Shown: positions 23,152 through 34,960 of the stretch, one piece after another
Numbering within the stretch: position 1 is the first letter of the stretch
Layout: the number at the start of each line of letters is the position of its first letter
Source: Climacium dendroides
Taxonomy: Eukaryota; Streptophyta; Bryopsida; Hypnales; Climaciaceae
Reading direction: 5' to 3'
Assembly: GCA_950106755.1 (NCBI GenBank)
Contig: OX467089.1
Location: forward strand, 28,501,345 to 28,565,344
DNA length: 64,000 nt
The notes under the pieces: generated by a model
The model's input: the letters and a program-made list of their open reading frames with translations, nothing else
Told to the model about the DNA's origin: nothing
The model's database searches: none
Program-made: the position numbers and the translations under genes

Positions 23152-23802
23152 TCATAGAAGCTCTTGCCCTTTCTTTTTCCTTTGAGACCGGAGTCTCAAA
23201 CTTCCCCCCCAGGATCTCAATTCATCCGGGATCAAAATCACGGATAAGAAGATCGGATCACTCTGGATCTTCCGACTGCTCTCTTCAATCTTCTTGGCAT
23301 CCTTCCGGAACTCTTTCATGGTGTCCTCCATCTCCCTGGCAAAGTCAGTGAGGATGCGAGCAATTTGGGTCCCAGAAAGCTTCCGGTCTTTGTGTACTTC
23401 TTTGTCAAATAATTTGGCCTTTGCCATCACATCTCTGGATGCTCCCACCACCAGAGTCATCCGTTCGATTGTTGCCTCGATCTCATTCTATAGTGACCTT
23501 GCAGCTCTCACCTACCCCCGCTTAGGGGTCCAAATCTCCTTTGTCTACATGGGCGGAACTGGGCGGATGGTGTTGTTAAATTGGTTGGGAGCTCCTTCTA
23601 TGAGCTCCCTAACTATGGCCTCATTTCTAAAGCTCCATGGTTTTCCATAGAAACCCGCGTATCCCATAACGGTGAGATCCTTCATCAACTCAGATCTCTC
23701 CTGATCTCCACTTGGCTCTACTAGCGCCACCTTTTTGACTTTAATTTTTGACCTAGGTGCGCGCGCTTGTCCTAGAGATCTTGAACGCTTTAGCTGCAAC
23801 AT
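23152..23802 (-). pseudogene. LTR-encoded ORF, subfamily F (copy 2), core deleted
   Basis: The frame starts at ATG 23802 with MLQLKRSRSLG and reads through MGYAGFYGKPWSF and APNQFNNTIRPVPPM. It then stops and jumps to the C-terminal part TLVVGASRDVMAKAKLFDKE. Compared with the F ORF at 39295, about 1.09 kb that encodes the GKF...PKDGF / NTIFG core and the acidic linker is missing. The two parts are in the same frame but separated by stops. This copy could not have supplied the core domain. Confidence 0.72.
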
Positions 23803-24114
23803 TCAGCTCCTCACCAATTCACTACCTCACTTCCCTCCTAGCCGCACGTCCCGTTCCTCACAATCTCTCTTCAGTCTCAACCTAGTTAACACCTGCGCCA
23901 AATCTCACACAAACTCTTGCGGTGCTTGCCCGATCTCAACTGGCCACACTCACTTAGGCGCACACAACTAACACTTGTACCTTAATCTAATCCCTACACA
24001 GTGTCTGAGCACAATGGAAGCATACACACACAAGAATGCTAAAACAGCTGAGAGCATGAGGGAATGCTAGAGCTCTCAAATGCAAATGGGAGATCAAAAC
24101 CCTAAAGGAAACTT

Positions 24115-24120
24115 CTTATA
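24115..24120 (-). promoter_or_regulatory. TATA-like box of F LTR copy 2
   Basis: TATAAG on the minus strand lies about 310 bp upstream of the ORF start (23802), at the U3 position used in the D and E copies. This is a motif match only. Confidence 0.35.
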
Positions 24121-24342
24121 CTCTAGAAATCTAATCATTACCTTTTTCCGCTTTCTTGGGCGCAGATCCCGGGTCCGTTCCTCCGGCTTTGGATCTGAAC
24201 TGGATTCATTTTTGATATCCGCTCCATCTTTATTTTGGTTGGTGACTACTTGTCTCCCTAATCATTCTAACTTTTAATTTTTCTCTTCTTCTTGTACTGA
24301 TCTAGGCATACTATTTCCAGATTCTGTGTTTTAAAATTGAAA

Positions 24343-24900
24343 TCAATGTAGAGGTCCCCAATTATTCTCAATTTTTTGGCAGGATGTGGTATATTTCCAA
24401 ATTATAAATGAAAACTGAAATCACTAATGGAATTTTGGTTAAGGGGACATGTAGAACTTGTTCCTAATTTTTTTTGGACAAATCAAATTTGAGTTTTTTA
24501 TTTATTTTTATTGCAAACCTCAAGCATGCATGCTCCAATCAATTTTAATGTTTTTGCATGACATGGTAAATTTGCAAATTCTTCATGAAAATTGAAATCA
24601 AACACAGATTTTTTGTTAGGGGCACGATTACAACTTCCCTTTCAGTTTTTTCTCCGCGAATCACATTTGAATTTTTTTTTTCTAATTGTAGCCTTCAAGG
24701 ATGGAGGCCCCAATCAATTTTAATGTTTTTGCATGACGTGGAACTTTTGTGCAAATTCTTAATGAAAATTGAAATCACTTGTGTATTTTTTGTTACGGGA
24801 ACATGTGGAAGTTGTTCGTATTTTTCTTCTTGCACATCACACTGCAATTATTATTTTTTTTGTTCTTTCAAAGTGTTGCTTACATTTGGAACTTGTACAT
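24343..24900 (+). repeat. Tandem array 2, ~177-bp unit, about 3 copies
   Basis: The block CCAATCAATTTTAATG plus TTTTTGCATGACATGG recurs near 24355 (diverged), 24535 and 24710. Each is followed by ATGAAAATTGAAATCA, TTTTTTGTTAGGGG and a CACATCACA...TTTTTTTT segment. The sequence left of the F LTR (20640-20703) carries the same CAAATCACATTGCAATTATG segment, so the array was split by that LTR. Confidence 0.75.
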
Positions 24901-24904
24901 GATT

Positions 24905-25655
24905 ATTTTTCAAAAACTCTATAAATTAAAATAAGTATGATTTAAGTTGGTGAAAAAAATAAAGTACAAGGCTTCAGTAAATTTGATTATTTTAGTCCAT
25001 CACTTCATAAATGATTTATTGCATGATGAACATTGTTTAGTCAATTTCTAATGTTTCCTAAAATTTCAAATTTCTACATTTGTTATTTTGTAACTTCCAC
25101 ATGAAAATTGCATAAAAGTTATTTGTAGGAAAAATAAAATTTAGAAGTTGCTGAAATTGTTTTCTTTGGCCATGTCTTTTTCTAAGATGTATTCCATGAT
25201 GAATTGTTTTCTATGAATTTCGAGTCTTCTAAAAATTTGTAACTTGTAAACTATTTTGTCAAAAATTGTAGCACGTAAAAATTGCATGACATTTGTTGAT
25301 GGAGAAAATAAAGTACAGTGCTCGAGGGAATTTAGTATTTTTCCTTGTCTACTGTAATTGAATGCTAACTTAATTTTTTCATTAAATACAAGTGTTTCCT
25401 ACATTTCCAACTTCTACAATTTTTTTCAAAGACTTTGTAATGTGAAAATTGCATGATATTTGTTGATAAAAACAATAAAATATAGGATTTAGGTCAATTT
25501 TATTATTCTAATCTGTGACTTTTTAAATGTTTTACTATATGATAAATTTTTTTAGTTAACTTCAAAGCTCTTCAACATTTGCAACTTATATGTCAGTTTT
25601 TTAAAGTTTTACACGTGACAATTGACTAAGATTCAATCATGAAAAAAACAGAAGA
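24905..25655 (+). repeat. Tandem array 3, ~172-bp unit, about 4 copies
   Basis: The anchor GAAAATTGCATGA plus ATTTGTTGAT and AATAAAATA recurs at about 24930 (diverged), 25104, 25277 and 25447. Between anchors lie TTTAAATGTTTTA, a TGATGAATT segment and TTTGCAACTT. The unit differs from arrays 1 and 2 although the period is similar. Confidence 0.65.
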
Positions 25656-26227
25656 GTATAGATTTACAGAAAATAAAATGGTACAGTATAAGATTTAGGT
25701 AACCCGGGCAGGTGGGAGGGACATCCCCATACAAGGCCTTCTCTATCAATTTAGTAAGAATCATAAATTTTACAAGATTTTCAAATTTCAAACAAGTTCG
25801 AACACGATAGAAACAACTCATATCATGTCAACTAAGTCCTTAAAACTCATAACCGTCAATTTAGCAAAACATTTTAGTTAACTTTGCAGAGATATGTTTT
25901 TAATATGAAACCAATGTAGGTCACATCAACAATACTACATGGCAAAATTTTCACTAAACATTGAGTTTCAATGAGCTATAGATTATTAATCTCATCATGC
26001 TAATAGCTAAATTTGACTAACAATAAGATTTAGGAACCCCCCAACCAAGTGAGTTGTCAAAATCTTGGAATGAACTGTAAGATAAAATAATTCTAAAAAG
26101 GCTATGAACCTCACCTGCATCCATACAATCCAACAAATATGAAATTAGTCAAATTGCGCATGCGAGATGTCTTCAGTACACAGCAGCTTCTTATTGCAAT
26201 CACAGTAGAAAAATGAACCTACAAAAC
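25656..26227. other. AT-rich intergenic stretch
   Basis: No gene, repeat unit or element end is recognised. It ends with the target site AAAAC (26223-26227) of the D LTR. Confidence 0.5.
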
Positions 26228-27310
26228 TATAGCGATTAGTCGGACCAGTATTCCTCCAGTTAGCCCTTAATTTACAACAAAGGCCTTCTTAGAGTAAACC
26301 GCTCCGGAATCGTTCCCACGAGGACTTGCGGATTACAGATTTATAGGCTATCCCGATCTAAGCATTTACTTTTCTCTCCGTCAGACTACTCCGGACTTTA
26401 GTGCCGGATGGGTTCCGGACGAGTCTGGAAACCATTCAATGCCCCTTCCGGGATCCCTGGGTTTGGATGACAAGTGGCCAAATCCACCGTCCGGATGCTT
26501 ACCGTGTCCGGAAACATGCTCTCTTTCACTCTCTCTCTCTCTCTACCTCTAATACTAATACTAACCTAACTCTTCAGGGACCGGAAGTGTCCTCCTGTTC
26601 CGTCGCCTCACAAATCCGGAAGGCCTTCCGGATTAGGTCACACAGGGACGGTCAAGAACTACAACGACATTCTAACCTTTAACCGAACACTGAGCCTCCT
26701 GTCGACCGGGTGGTTTTTCCTGTACTTTCTTGGGCTTGCGCCGGGGCTTGACTTTGTTTTACGGGGAATTCCGGCAATCCGGAATTCGGGCACGTCCGGC
26801 AATACTTCCATACACGAAAGTTGCTAGCAGCCTCTCAGATACCCCTTTCACCTAAGGCTGTATCCTACACGCAAGCTATACTGGCATCCGAGCAGTACTA
26901 CACTAACTCTACTGCCGGAACCATCCGGTTGATCTCCCCTTCAAGTTGGTACATCCGGATATTCTCACGAAATCGACTTTTGCCACACAAGATAAGTTCT
27001 CAGTTCCGGAAACGCAAGAACGGACCCACACCTCTCACAAACATAGACCGTACACAAGGAAGATAAGAGAATGGATACTCCCAAACACTTAGATTTAAGC
27101 TTAGAAAAAGGTACAATGCTGAAACTATGAGATGGCTGTGAATGACCCAAAAGGCCATCAAAACTCCTATTTATACTAAGACTAACATCATCCTAAAAAT
27201 CCTACAAAACATTCCTACTGGTCCGCTAGATTTCTGGAAAATCCCAGATCCTATTTTTCCGGCTTTAACGGTCGGACTCCGGTATTGCCGCTATACTACA
27301 CTACTGCCTA

Positions 27311-30029
27311 CTATTCTTTGGAATCCGGATCTTTGGGAGGAACATAGTCCTTCAGAAGATCCAACTTTACTTCCTTCCAGCTACTCTCCGGAGAAAACAG
27401 ATTCGGACCCCTTTGGCCCCATCTTTGGACTTCCACGATACTGGGGTCCCTATCTACACTCCGGGTCCCGACTACCGAGTCGTCCGGACTCCCCCGGGAA
27501 TCCTTCTGGGTCTTCTTCTGATGCGGAGAAGACTGTACCGCTCGTCCGGCGTGAGCTTCCGGAGAAGCACCCGTGAGGTCGATGGTTGGGGTCACCAGAA
27601 GGAGGTCTTCGCTCCCTGAGGTACCACGGCTCCCCAGTCCACTCCTTCGGGTCTTCCGGCTGGTGGTGAAAGTTCCGGATTCACCGGTACCACCGGTGAG
27701 ACCTTCGTAACCATTGATTCCGGATTGGTGCTTTCCGGAACCACCAAAGTTTGTGCTGACGGGGGAGATTGAGGTGCCGGATCCGACTCCGTGGGAATAA
27801 AATACTCCATCATCTCCCTCATCACGGCTCGAGATGTATCCATCCGTCTTGCCTACTCTAACAAGCATTTGACGATAGGGACCCGGCTTGAACTGGCGGC
27901 TGCATTGAGGTTGGTTTCAAACAGCCGGGCCTTGTTGAGATAATCCGCCGGTATATCCAGAGAGCTCCGGAGCTAAACGACACCTTGGCATAATGCCGCT
28001 ATCTGCCGGCGATGGTCCTCTTCTGTAAGCCGGGCCCTTTCCTGGGCCGTGCGGAGAGTGCTCTCCAAATCCACACATCGGGATTCTGAGTTCCGGACTT
28101 GGTCTTGCAACGTCCGGTTCTCTACGCGCAACGTCCCCAGCTCCGTCACCAAATTCTTCCGTTCTTCTATGAGGATGCCGTTTTGCTGCTCCGCTGCCAC
28201 CAATGCATCCGTCCTCCGGAAGATGGCATTCCGATCGGTTAGTGCCATCTTCCGGCACACCCGTTTGAGAGCTCCGTCGTAGTTCTCGCAGATCTGGGTG
28301 AGGTCATCTGCCCGCCACATCAGGTGCTGAGCCATCTCTTGGATGTCTTCTAAGGGCGTCCCTCCTAGTCGCATGGTGGTCCTGTCTCCCTCTTCTACAT
28401 CTAGCATCTTGGTTCGGGAAGGTCCGGCCTCGGCCTGAGTGGCAATGGTGTGCGGTCATACCGGCCCACTTAGTTGCATGGACGGTCGAGCTTCTTCCGG
28501 AGCAGGTTCGGTCTCCGTCTTTACCACCTGAACTTCTTCCTGTGGTTCCGGTGCAGGCGGCTCCTCTGACAGACTTACCGGCGGCGTCCTATTCCGCCTT
28601 TTCCTCTTCTTTAGCGGAGAGATCGGCTCCTCTTCTTCTATCTCTTCATCGTTCGGTCCGTCACGAGGCGAGGGCTCTTCTCCCCCGTACTTCTGGAGCT
28701 AGACTAAGTCCTGATACGCACTCTCTTTGTTTGCCTTGAACAAAGAGTGATGGGCGTACAGATGGGACAAATATGCCGGAAGAGGACTCTAGCTCTTTTT
28801 ACCGGACCGGAGGGAACGCACCAGGTCCCCGACTAACTCATGGATGATGGCTACCTAGTCCATTATCATTTTTCCCTGGAGGCTCCCCAAGATGGTGGAG
28901 GCCACCTTCGCTACTACTCGCCGCGGCTTGGTGGGATGGAGGATAGGATTAAGAAACGCTATCACATCTCGGTACTCCGGATTTACCAAGTCGGAAACCT
29001 GGTGACCTTCCTTTGGGTTGGCGGGCGCCCGGAATTCGCCCTCCATCACCTCCTGGTTCTTCTCCATGACCTTGTCCGGCGCCTCCCGGAACTTGTAGAC
29101 GGCCCTCCAAGTGTTCACCGTCCATAAGTCTGGCTTCGCCCGGATGGTGGTATCTAAGATACCACTTTCCGGACGAAGTATGTCTGAAACCAAACTCTCC
29201 TCCCGGATCCCCCCCGGTACCTCCAGAAGTCCGTCACACCCCATATTGTGGAGGTGCTGGGTAAGTGTACACTAGACCCTTGTACTTTTCATATCACAAT
29301 TCAATTTTCTCAAAGAACGTGGTTTTCTGCAAGGTGTTATTCATACTTAAAGGTCATTTTCACAACTTTTGTTTTATTTTTCTAGATGCTAGATATGTCT
29401 AGTTTGCATGTGCATTATAAGATTTGTTGAAAAACTTCTTTGAGTGTGTTAAATTTGTACTTTTGTGAATTATTTATAAGAAGTCACAATCAATTTTGTA
29501 CTACAATCATGTGAAAAAGTACAAAATTTTTGGTCTCAGGAAACTTCAATTTTGATTTCCTTTCTCCAGAATAGACATCAATAGATCTTCTATTAGGATT
29601 TATTGTTGAATTTACAATCACATCATTCTTGTAGCAAAGATCTAAAAAAATAGTATTATTTTAGTTGAAAATGGATAAGTTGGTGAAAAGTGAGCAATTT
29701 CAAAATCAACTCTAAGATTTTAGATTCTATTGGCTAGTTCTAGAATGGCTAAGTGATGGAATTTGAAATTTTTTGTTTTTCCACCTTCTATTTCACTTTC
29801 TTTAGTAAATTTGTACTTTTAAAGTACTAAAATTTTGCCAAAAGTGTATGGGGTCTAGTGTACTTTCACCCTGCTCCCGTAGGTGCATCAGCCGGTCCTC
29901 CTCTATCGAAACCTCCGGAACCACCTTCATTACCGGAATGGTCCTCGGCCGGGGCGCCGGTGGCGGCATCTCGTCCTCCGAGTCCTCAGGCAGATCCTTC
30001 AACTTCCGCCGGCTTGCCCTAGAAGTCAT
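27311..30029 (-). pseudogene. LTR-encoded ORF, subfamily D (copy 1), split by a TIR element
   Basis: It starts at ATG 30029 (MTSRASRRKLKDL). The frame is interrupted after LREQ by the element at 29259-29871. Ignoring that element plus its 4-bp duplication, the frame continues exactly at MGCDGLLEVPGG. The core is more divergent than in A-C: GEFRAPANPKEGHQVSDL, FLNPILHPTKPRRVVAKVA and SPLPAYLSHLYAHHSL. Then follow a Pro/Glu-rich linker, a coiled coil with CRKMALTDRNAIFRRTDALV, and the LNKARLFETN block. A TAG at 28855-28857 replaces the core Trp. Further stops lie near 28805, 28700, 28460, 27976 and 27890, and a frameshift near 27610. Confidence 0.7.
29259..29871. mobile_element. TIR element, 613 bp, 4-bp duplication TGCT
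   Basis: Left end GGGTAAGTGTACACTAGACC, right end (reversed) GGGTGAAAGTACACTAGACC, so imperfect ~21-bp terminal inverted repeats. TGCT flanks both sides (29255-29258, 29872-29875). Removing the element and one TGCT restores the reading frame of the D ORF, which confirms the boundaries. The interior is AT-rich and non-coding. The superfamily is unclear: the 4-bp duplication and GGGTGA ends are shared with 44133-44867. Confidence 0.85.
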
Positions 30030-30224
30030 CGTGCTTACGAACCACCCTCACACAATCTCTCCCTAACTCTCCGCTTACAATTTTCACTCCGGTAACCCCT
30101 GCACGATCGCAACTCACACAATCCCTCAGTCTACCGGAATTCTAACAAAGCTAGGAAGACGGAATACGCTGGCGGGAGAACAAACAAAGAGACATGCGTG
30201 CCCAATGCCGGCTACAGTCCCTCT

Positions 30225-30230
30225 CTTATA
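30225..30230 (-). promoter_or_regulatory. TATA-like box of D LTR copy 1
   Basis: TATAAG within CCAGTATAAG on the minus strand lies about 200 bp upstream of the ORF start (30029). The same CAGTATAAG lies 200 bp upstream of the start in the other D copy, so position and sequence are conserved. Confidence 0.55.
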
Positions 30231-30520
30231 CTGGTCCGATGTACGGAATAGGTTTTGGCGGCAAAACTCTATCCCTAGTACGGATCCGGTTTCTGGTTTT
30301 TAGGGTTGGCGCCGTCATTCGATTTCCGGAACTTTCTAGGGTTCCGGAATTAGGTTTTTAGCCCTAATGAAATTTTATCGGATCCGGAAATCCGTTTTTT
30401 CCTAAATTGCCCTAACTTCCTAGGAGAACTCAAAAACTTTCCCTTTGAAGGAGACAATTTTTGAATTTTTCCGTCATATGCTAGTATTATGGGTCTAGCA
30501 TGTGGGATCGCATTCCCACA

Positions 30521-31734
30521 AAAACTCAAAACATCATAAAAACATGACTAGCAAATCGTAGTTTTCAACTTGCAAAGCCCAAGCAACTTGTGAAGAAGCC
30601 ATTACTAATCAATACCCTCCAAACTCCAAAAACACTCTTAGACCACTTGTGCAAGCCTTCAACAAGAACCACATATGAGAATTGCAAAAAAGTGAGCCCC
30701 AAATATTTATATGCTAAAGTTCCCTCCATAGCCATGGCTAAATTCAAATATGAGAGGACTAAGTCATATACAAGCATCCAATGGGGTTGATAAGGCCAAG
30801 TTGTTTTAGGTCTAAGGTAATTTCAAGCCGTAAAACCAAACTTCGTTAATTTTTGAAATTTTCCCTGCTTTCAAAACTATGAGCCGCCATCCAATTAACA
30901 TGGCAAGGCATCAACATGTCACCTACCATGGCAAATAGAATACCAAATGTACAAGTAGACAATCAAAGATGTGATATTGGATATATCAAAACTTCCATAC
31001 CAATATCCATGGATTTAATTAGACTCAATGTTCATCCCAATGTGGTACAACCATGTCAAAAATAGTCCTAAACAAAGTGTACTATTTAGAATCTAAATCA
31101 AATCTATGTATTCTAATTTAGACTCAAAGCATGCAATGAGTACATATCCAAATTTTACTAAATTAATTTATCCCCACTTGGAAATCCAAAAGCTTAGAGG
31201 TAAAAACCTATCTTAAATTAAATAGAGGGGATATAAAACTATAAGGTCACTTTTAAAAAAACAAATCCTTATCTAATAGGGAGGAAGGGAGGGGTAGAAA
31301 GCAACACATGAACTAAAAAGGTAATTTTAAAGATCAATACTATTACCAATTTTGTCTAGATAATTACGAAGCCTTAAAACTAGGCTATAAATTTTCAAAT
31401 GATTTTATAAAGGGTACTTTTCTTCACAAAACATTACCCAAAATCTTTGCAAAAGGAAGGCATAAAACTATTTTCCCTTTGTACAAAACATAGCCTTAGG
31501 TAAACAAGATGAAAACTTAACTAAGGATTTAGGATTTACGGTTCAAGGTAAAAGACTTTTAGGATTTAGGGTCAAAAACAAAATATACAATGAGGACTTG
31601 AAAATTTAGGTATGATGCCTAGATGTTTTGTTGGCAGACACTATTTGTAGAGAAATATGCATGTTTAGAAATGCAAGGGAATCTTGAAAACAATAAGCTT
31701 GCTCAAATTTGTGAATAGACCTCAAGATACCCCC
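30521..31734. other. AT-rich intergenic stretch
   Basis: Only short frames without recognisable similarity occur, the longest at 30565-30777 (minus) and 30590-30790 (plus). No repeats or element ends stand out apart from the flanking target sites AAAAC (30521) and the C-run at 31730-31734. Confidence 0.5.
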
Positions 31735-33221
31735 TGTTGCAACCTAACTTTTTGATTTTTCTCTCTATCGTGTTTTGAAACATGGAATCCGGATTAAGTA
31801 GACCCGGATTAGTACGAAAAGGAAAGGAAAAGCCGAGAGTTAGGAAGACTAGAATCCTAAGCCCTGAATGAACCGGATTATGGAACGGAACGGATATCGG
31901 AAACAAATCCAATCTAGTCCCATAACCGGAGGAACGGATCCGGGATTTGCGTCCGGAAAATCGGAAAAAGTAATGATTAGGTTTTCAGGTGTCGCAGCAC
32001 AGAGTAAGCAATTTCTCTATTATACTCACAAAAATCACTCTAGAGCATAACAAAATGACCCTAAAGATCGAACCCACGAGATCCTGTGAAGTAGCTAACT
32101 CTAACAAGGAGCTAAACCCAACTAACCCTTAAATTCTAACTTCCGGTTCTACCTCTGAAACCGGAACATCCAAAAACCCACTGGAAAACTACGACCAGCA
32201 TTTATACAAATTCCGGTTTCACTAGTTTTCCAGTTCATTGACTAACTTCCCAACTTAGGACTTTATAACTTCCGGTCCTAAGTGTCCTCCTGGGCGGATC
32301 CATTCCGGTCCACCCTTCTGTACCCGATTTAGTTTTGCCTCTGTTTTACCATCAGAAATTCGCCGCTTGCTTTTGAAAGTGGTAGGCCCACCACTCCTTC
32401 CGTGACTTATAGTGGCTGAAGACCCACTCTTCTATCCGCTAATCCCCTAACTAACCCGGATCCGGTTTGGTCCTTCACAGCAATCCGGATGGCAATCCGG
32501 ATCACAGGTCACACAAAGACCCCCCGTACGATCCTTTCATACTACAACAACCTTGATGCTAAATCCGTTCCGTACGAAGTTAGATGGCTACAAGTGCACC
32601 CGTCCGTTCCAACCTCTACCAAGCTCTTCCGTTTACTAATAACGGTGGCAAAACCTCACAGGAGTCAGGATACTCAACTGGATTTCCCACCCAGGAGTTC
32701 TAGCGCAACTAAGGAATCCCTCCCTATTCGCCTAGCCTAATCAACGGCTTTCTCACTCGAAATGCAAAACTTCTGTAGATGCTAAGGATCTGGAATCCAC
32801 TCCTAACTCTTGATGACCCACTCACATGTACTTAGAACCGGAAAGACACATCAAAGGGAGAACTCTACCGACACCCCCCTACATACCCCCTTACTCCAAT
32901 ACCGTGTACTTCTGCCAATATTCGGGAAAAACACACAAATCCGGATCAATGGAAGGTACACAAAGAAATGCCAAAAGAACTCTCCCAGTCTCCAACTCAG
33001 AGACTGTTTTATATACAAAAAGCAAAAAGCAAAAAGTGAGTACACGATTTCCGCCCCTGAAGGCGCTGACAATCCGGTCCTATCTTATCCTAACCGGATT
33101 CTATTCCGGTTCATACTCTATAAATCCGGTTTCTACTTTATAACTCCTATTTTTACAACACTTCCTATTCTGCCTCGTATACTCGAGATCCGATGGTAGG
33201 ACTCTCATCAGGCCTCTCTAA

Positions 33222-34835
33222 CTATTCGAATACCTCAGTCAGATTCCGGTTCCGTTCCCCATCCGGAGGTGGAGCCGGGCGATCTTCATCAGTTTCCGGG
33301 GAGTCTAAGTCGATCGGTTGCGGTCTGGTCGAGGGCGTCTTCTTCTGTGCCTTGCTTGACTGGGGCGTTTTGTCCTTTCCCGGTTCCTGAGCTGCCTCTT
33401 CCGGAAACAAGTCCGGAAGTGAAAGTTCAGAGAGCCGGACCGGAATCTCTGTCAGCTTCTGGCTGCTCTCCACGATCTGGTCCGCTGACTCCCGTGCCTT
33501 GGACAGGAGCTTCTCCATCTGCTCCTCAAAATCGGTGAGGATGTGCACCACCCTTGTTCCGGATATCTTCTTTTCCTTGTGCACCTCCTCTTCGAACAGG
33601 CGTGCCTAGGTGGTCGCGGCTCCGGGTTCTCTGAGCACATCCTTCACCTCCGCGGCCAACTTTTTCATTTCCTCCGCCATCTCCTTTGTCGCGGTGGTGT
33701 TCTCGAGCAAGGCGAAAAGCTCGGCTTTGAGGGTGTCAACCTCATCGTGTTGCTGCTTGCTTTCTGCCTTCATCTTCCGGAGCTCATCCGGATTGATGAC
33801 ACACTCCGCTACCTGCTGTGGCAGTTGACTGTCCGGTTCCACTCCAATCAATTCCGCGATCTCCCCGATCGTCCGCTTCTTGATTTTCCAATCCGCCCGG
33901 ATTTCGCAGAGTATCCCGACCAACTCGTCAAACGGATCTCCGGTTCTCAATCCGGACAGTACATCCGGTCCGGCTGGAGCATCCTCCTTGCGCGGCCGTG
34001 GGTGACCCGGAGGCATTCCTCGATTCCGAGTCGGCGTGGTCTTCTGCCTCTTGGAGATGAACTGCGGTTCCTCCTCTTCGTCTTCCTCTTCCTCTTCCTC
34101 CTCCTCGGTTTCGTTTCCGGAATCCGCTTCTTGGTCAGACTCGGATTCTCCATACTTCATGGTCCGTTCCTGGGCCTTCCAAACCTTCAGCTCCCCTTCC
34201 GTCAGCAGCTCTTGTTGCTAGTAGAGGTGATACACGTAAGGACACAGTGGGGTAGCTCTACTTTTTCCCACTCTTGTAGTAAGTTGGTACACCAGATCGA
34301 AAAAGATCTGGCCCCAGTCTACTCTCCGGTTTCCGCTCAGCGCTCCGAAGATTGTGTTACCCAGGGTGATGGTCAACCTAGTGGACTTTTTCGGATGCAA
34401 AACCGGAACAAGGAACTGCAGCAAGCGACGCTCTCGGTCATCGAGACAGTCCTCTACTACGTAGCCGTCCTTCGGATTCACGACACTTTCGAACTTGCCC
34501 TGGATGAAATCATCCTTCCGGCCGGCAAGCCCGAGTCCTCTCGTCTGGAATCCGTATACGTCTCGCCACAACTCCTCGGTCCACTAGACCGGATTCCCTC
34601 TTAGGATGTTATCGAATTGGTTTGATATGCCACTCAGGATTTCCCTAATCATCCCCTCATCTTTGAACCCCCAAGGTTTCAAGGCTAATCCTTGACAAAC
34701 CATGGACGCTAAATCCTCCTTGAGTTCTCCATGTTCCGGTTCCTTGGTCGGCATGAGCGGAACTACCTTCCTCAGCTTTACTTCACTCGGGGGTGGGGTG
34801 CTAGAGCCTGGTCTCTTCCGGTTCAACCGCGGCAT
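33222..34835 (-). pseudogene. LTR-encoded ORF, subfamily E (copy 2)
   Basis: One frame of 538 codons starts at ATG 34835 (MPRLNRKRPGS). It is interrupted by TAG at 34586-34584, one near 34218 and one near 33605, with no frameshift. Parts: MVCQGLALKPWGF; core GKFESVVNPKDGYVVEDC, FLVPVLHPKKSTRLTITLGN, NTIFGALSGNRRVDWG and PLCPYVYHLY; a long Glu-rich segment ending in EEEEEEDEEEE; coiled coil; RLFEEEVHKEKKISGTRVVH; and an end rich in Pro, Asp and Arg. A long antisense frame (33543-34604) is a shadow of this ORF. Confidence 0.74.
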
Positions 34836-34960
34836 GAGGGTGGCTCTATCCAGTTTCACTCTCTACTGACCTAACAAGGGAGCACTCACGCTTTTCCGCT
34901 CCACCTGCAAACCACCCTCCTCGCGCGCTCACACTCTTCCGCTCACTCGCGCCCGAAGGC

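Larger units (their letters stand above)
20704..24342 (-). mobile_element. LTR, subfamily F (copy 2), with a 1.1-kb internal deletion
   Basis: The left edge TGTTGCAGCACAGGG at 20704 is the reversed LTR end. The sequence follows the F copy at 31735-42302 throughout. Its left flank (20581-20703) and right flank (from about 24343) both belong to tandem array 2, so it inserted there. The exact right edge and a target duplication could not be fixed. It is shortened by loss of the ORF core and lengthened by a CACTA element at 21017-22136. The shared box is at 22366-22410 and the stem-loop at 22198-22218. Confidence 0.75.
26228..30520 (-). mobile_element. Solo LTR, subfamily D (copy 1)
   Basis: On the minus strand it starts TGTGGGAATGCGATCCCACA (30520), itself a short inverted repeat, and ends ...TAATCGCTATA (26228), where the other D copy keeps CTACA. 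Perfect 5-bp target duplications AAAAC flank it (26223-26227, 30521-30525). Net length without the TIR element is 3,676 bp, matching 3,700 bp for the other D copy. The shared box is at 26635-26668. The CCTCTG stem-loop of other subfamilies is not found in D. Confidence 0.92.

Noticed and set aside
30565..30790. Overlapping short frames on both strands near 30.6 kb
   Set aside because: They are about 70 codons, without recognisable similarity, paralogues or codon signal, in AT-rich intergenic DNA.
33543..34604. 353-codon plus-strand open frame
   Set aside because: It lies antisense to the E LTR ORF, is Leu/Ser/Pro-rich as expected from the complement of a Glu/Lys-rich coding strand, and has no counterpart in other copies.
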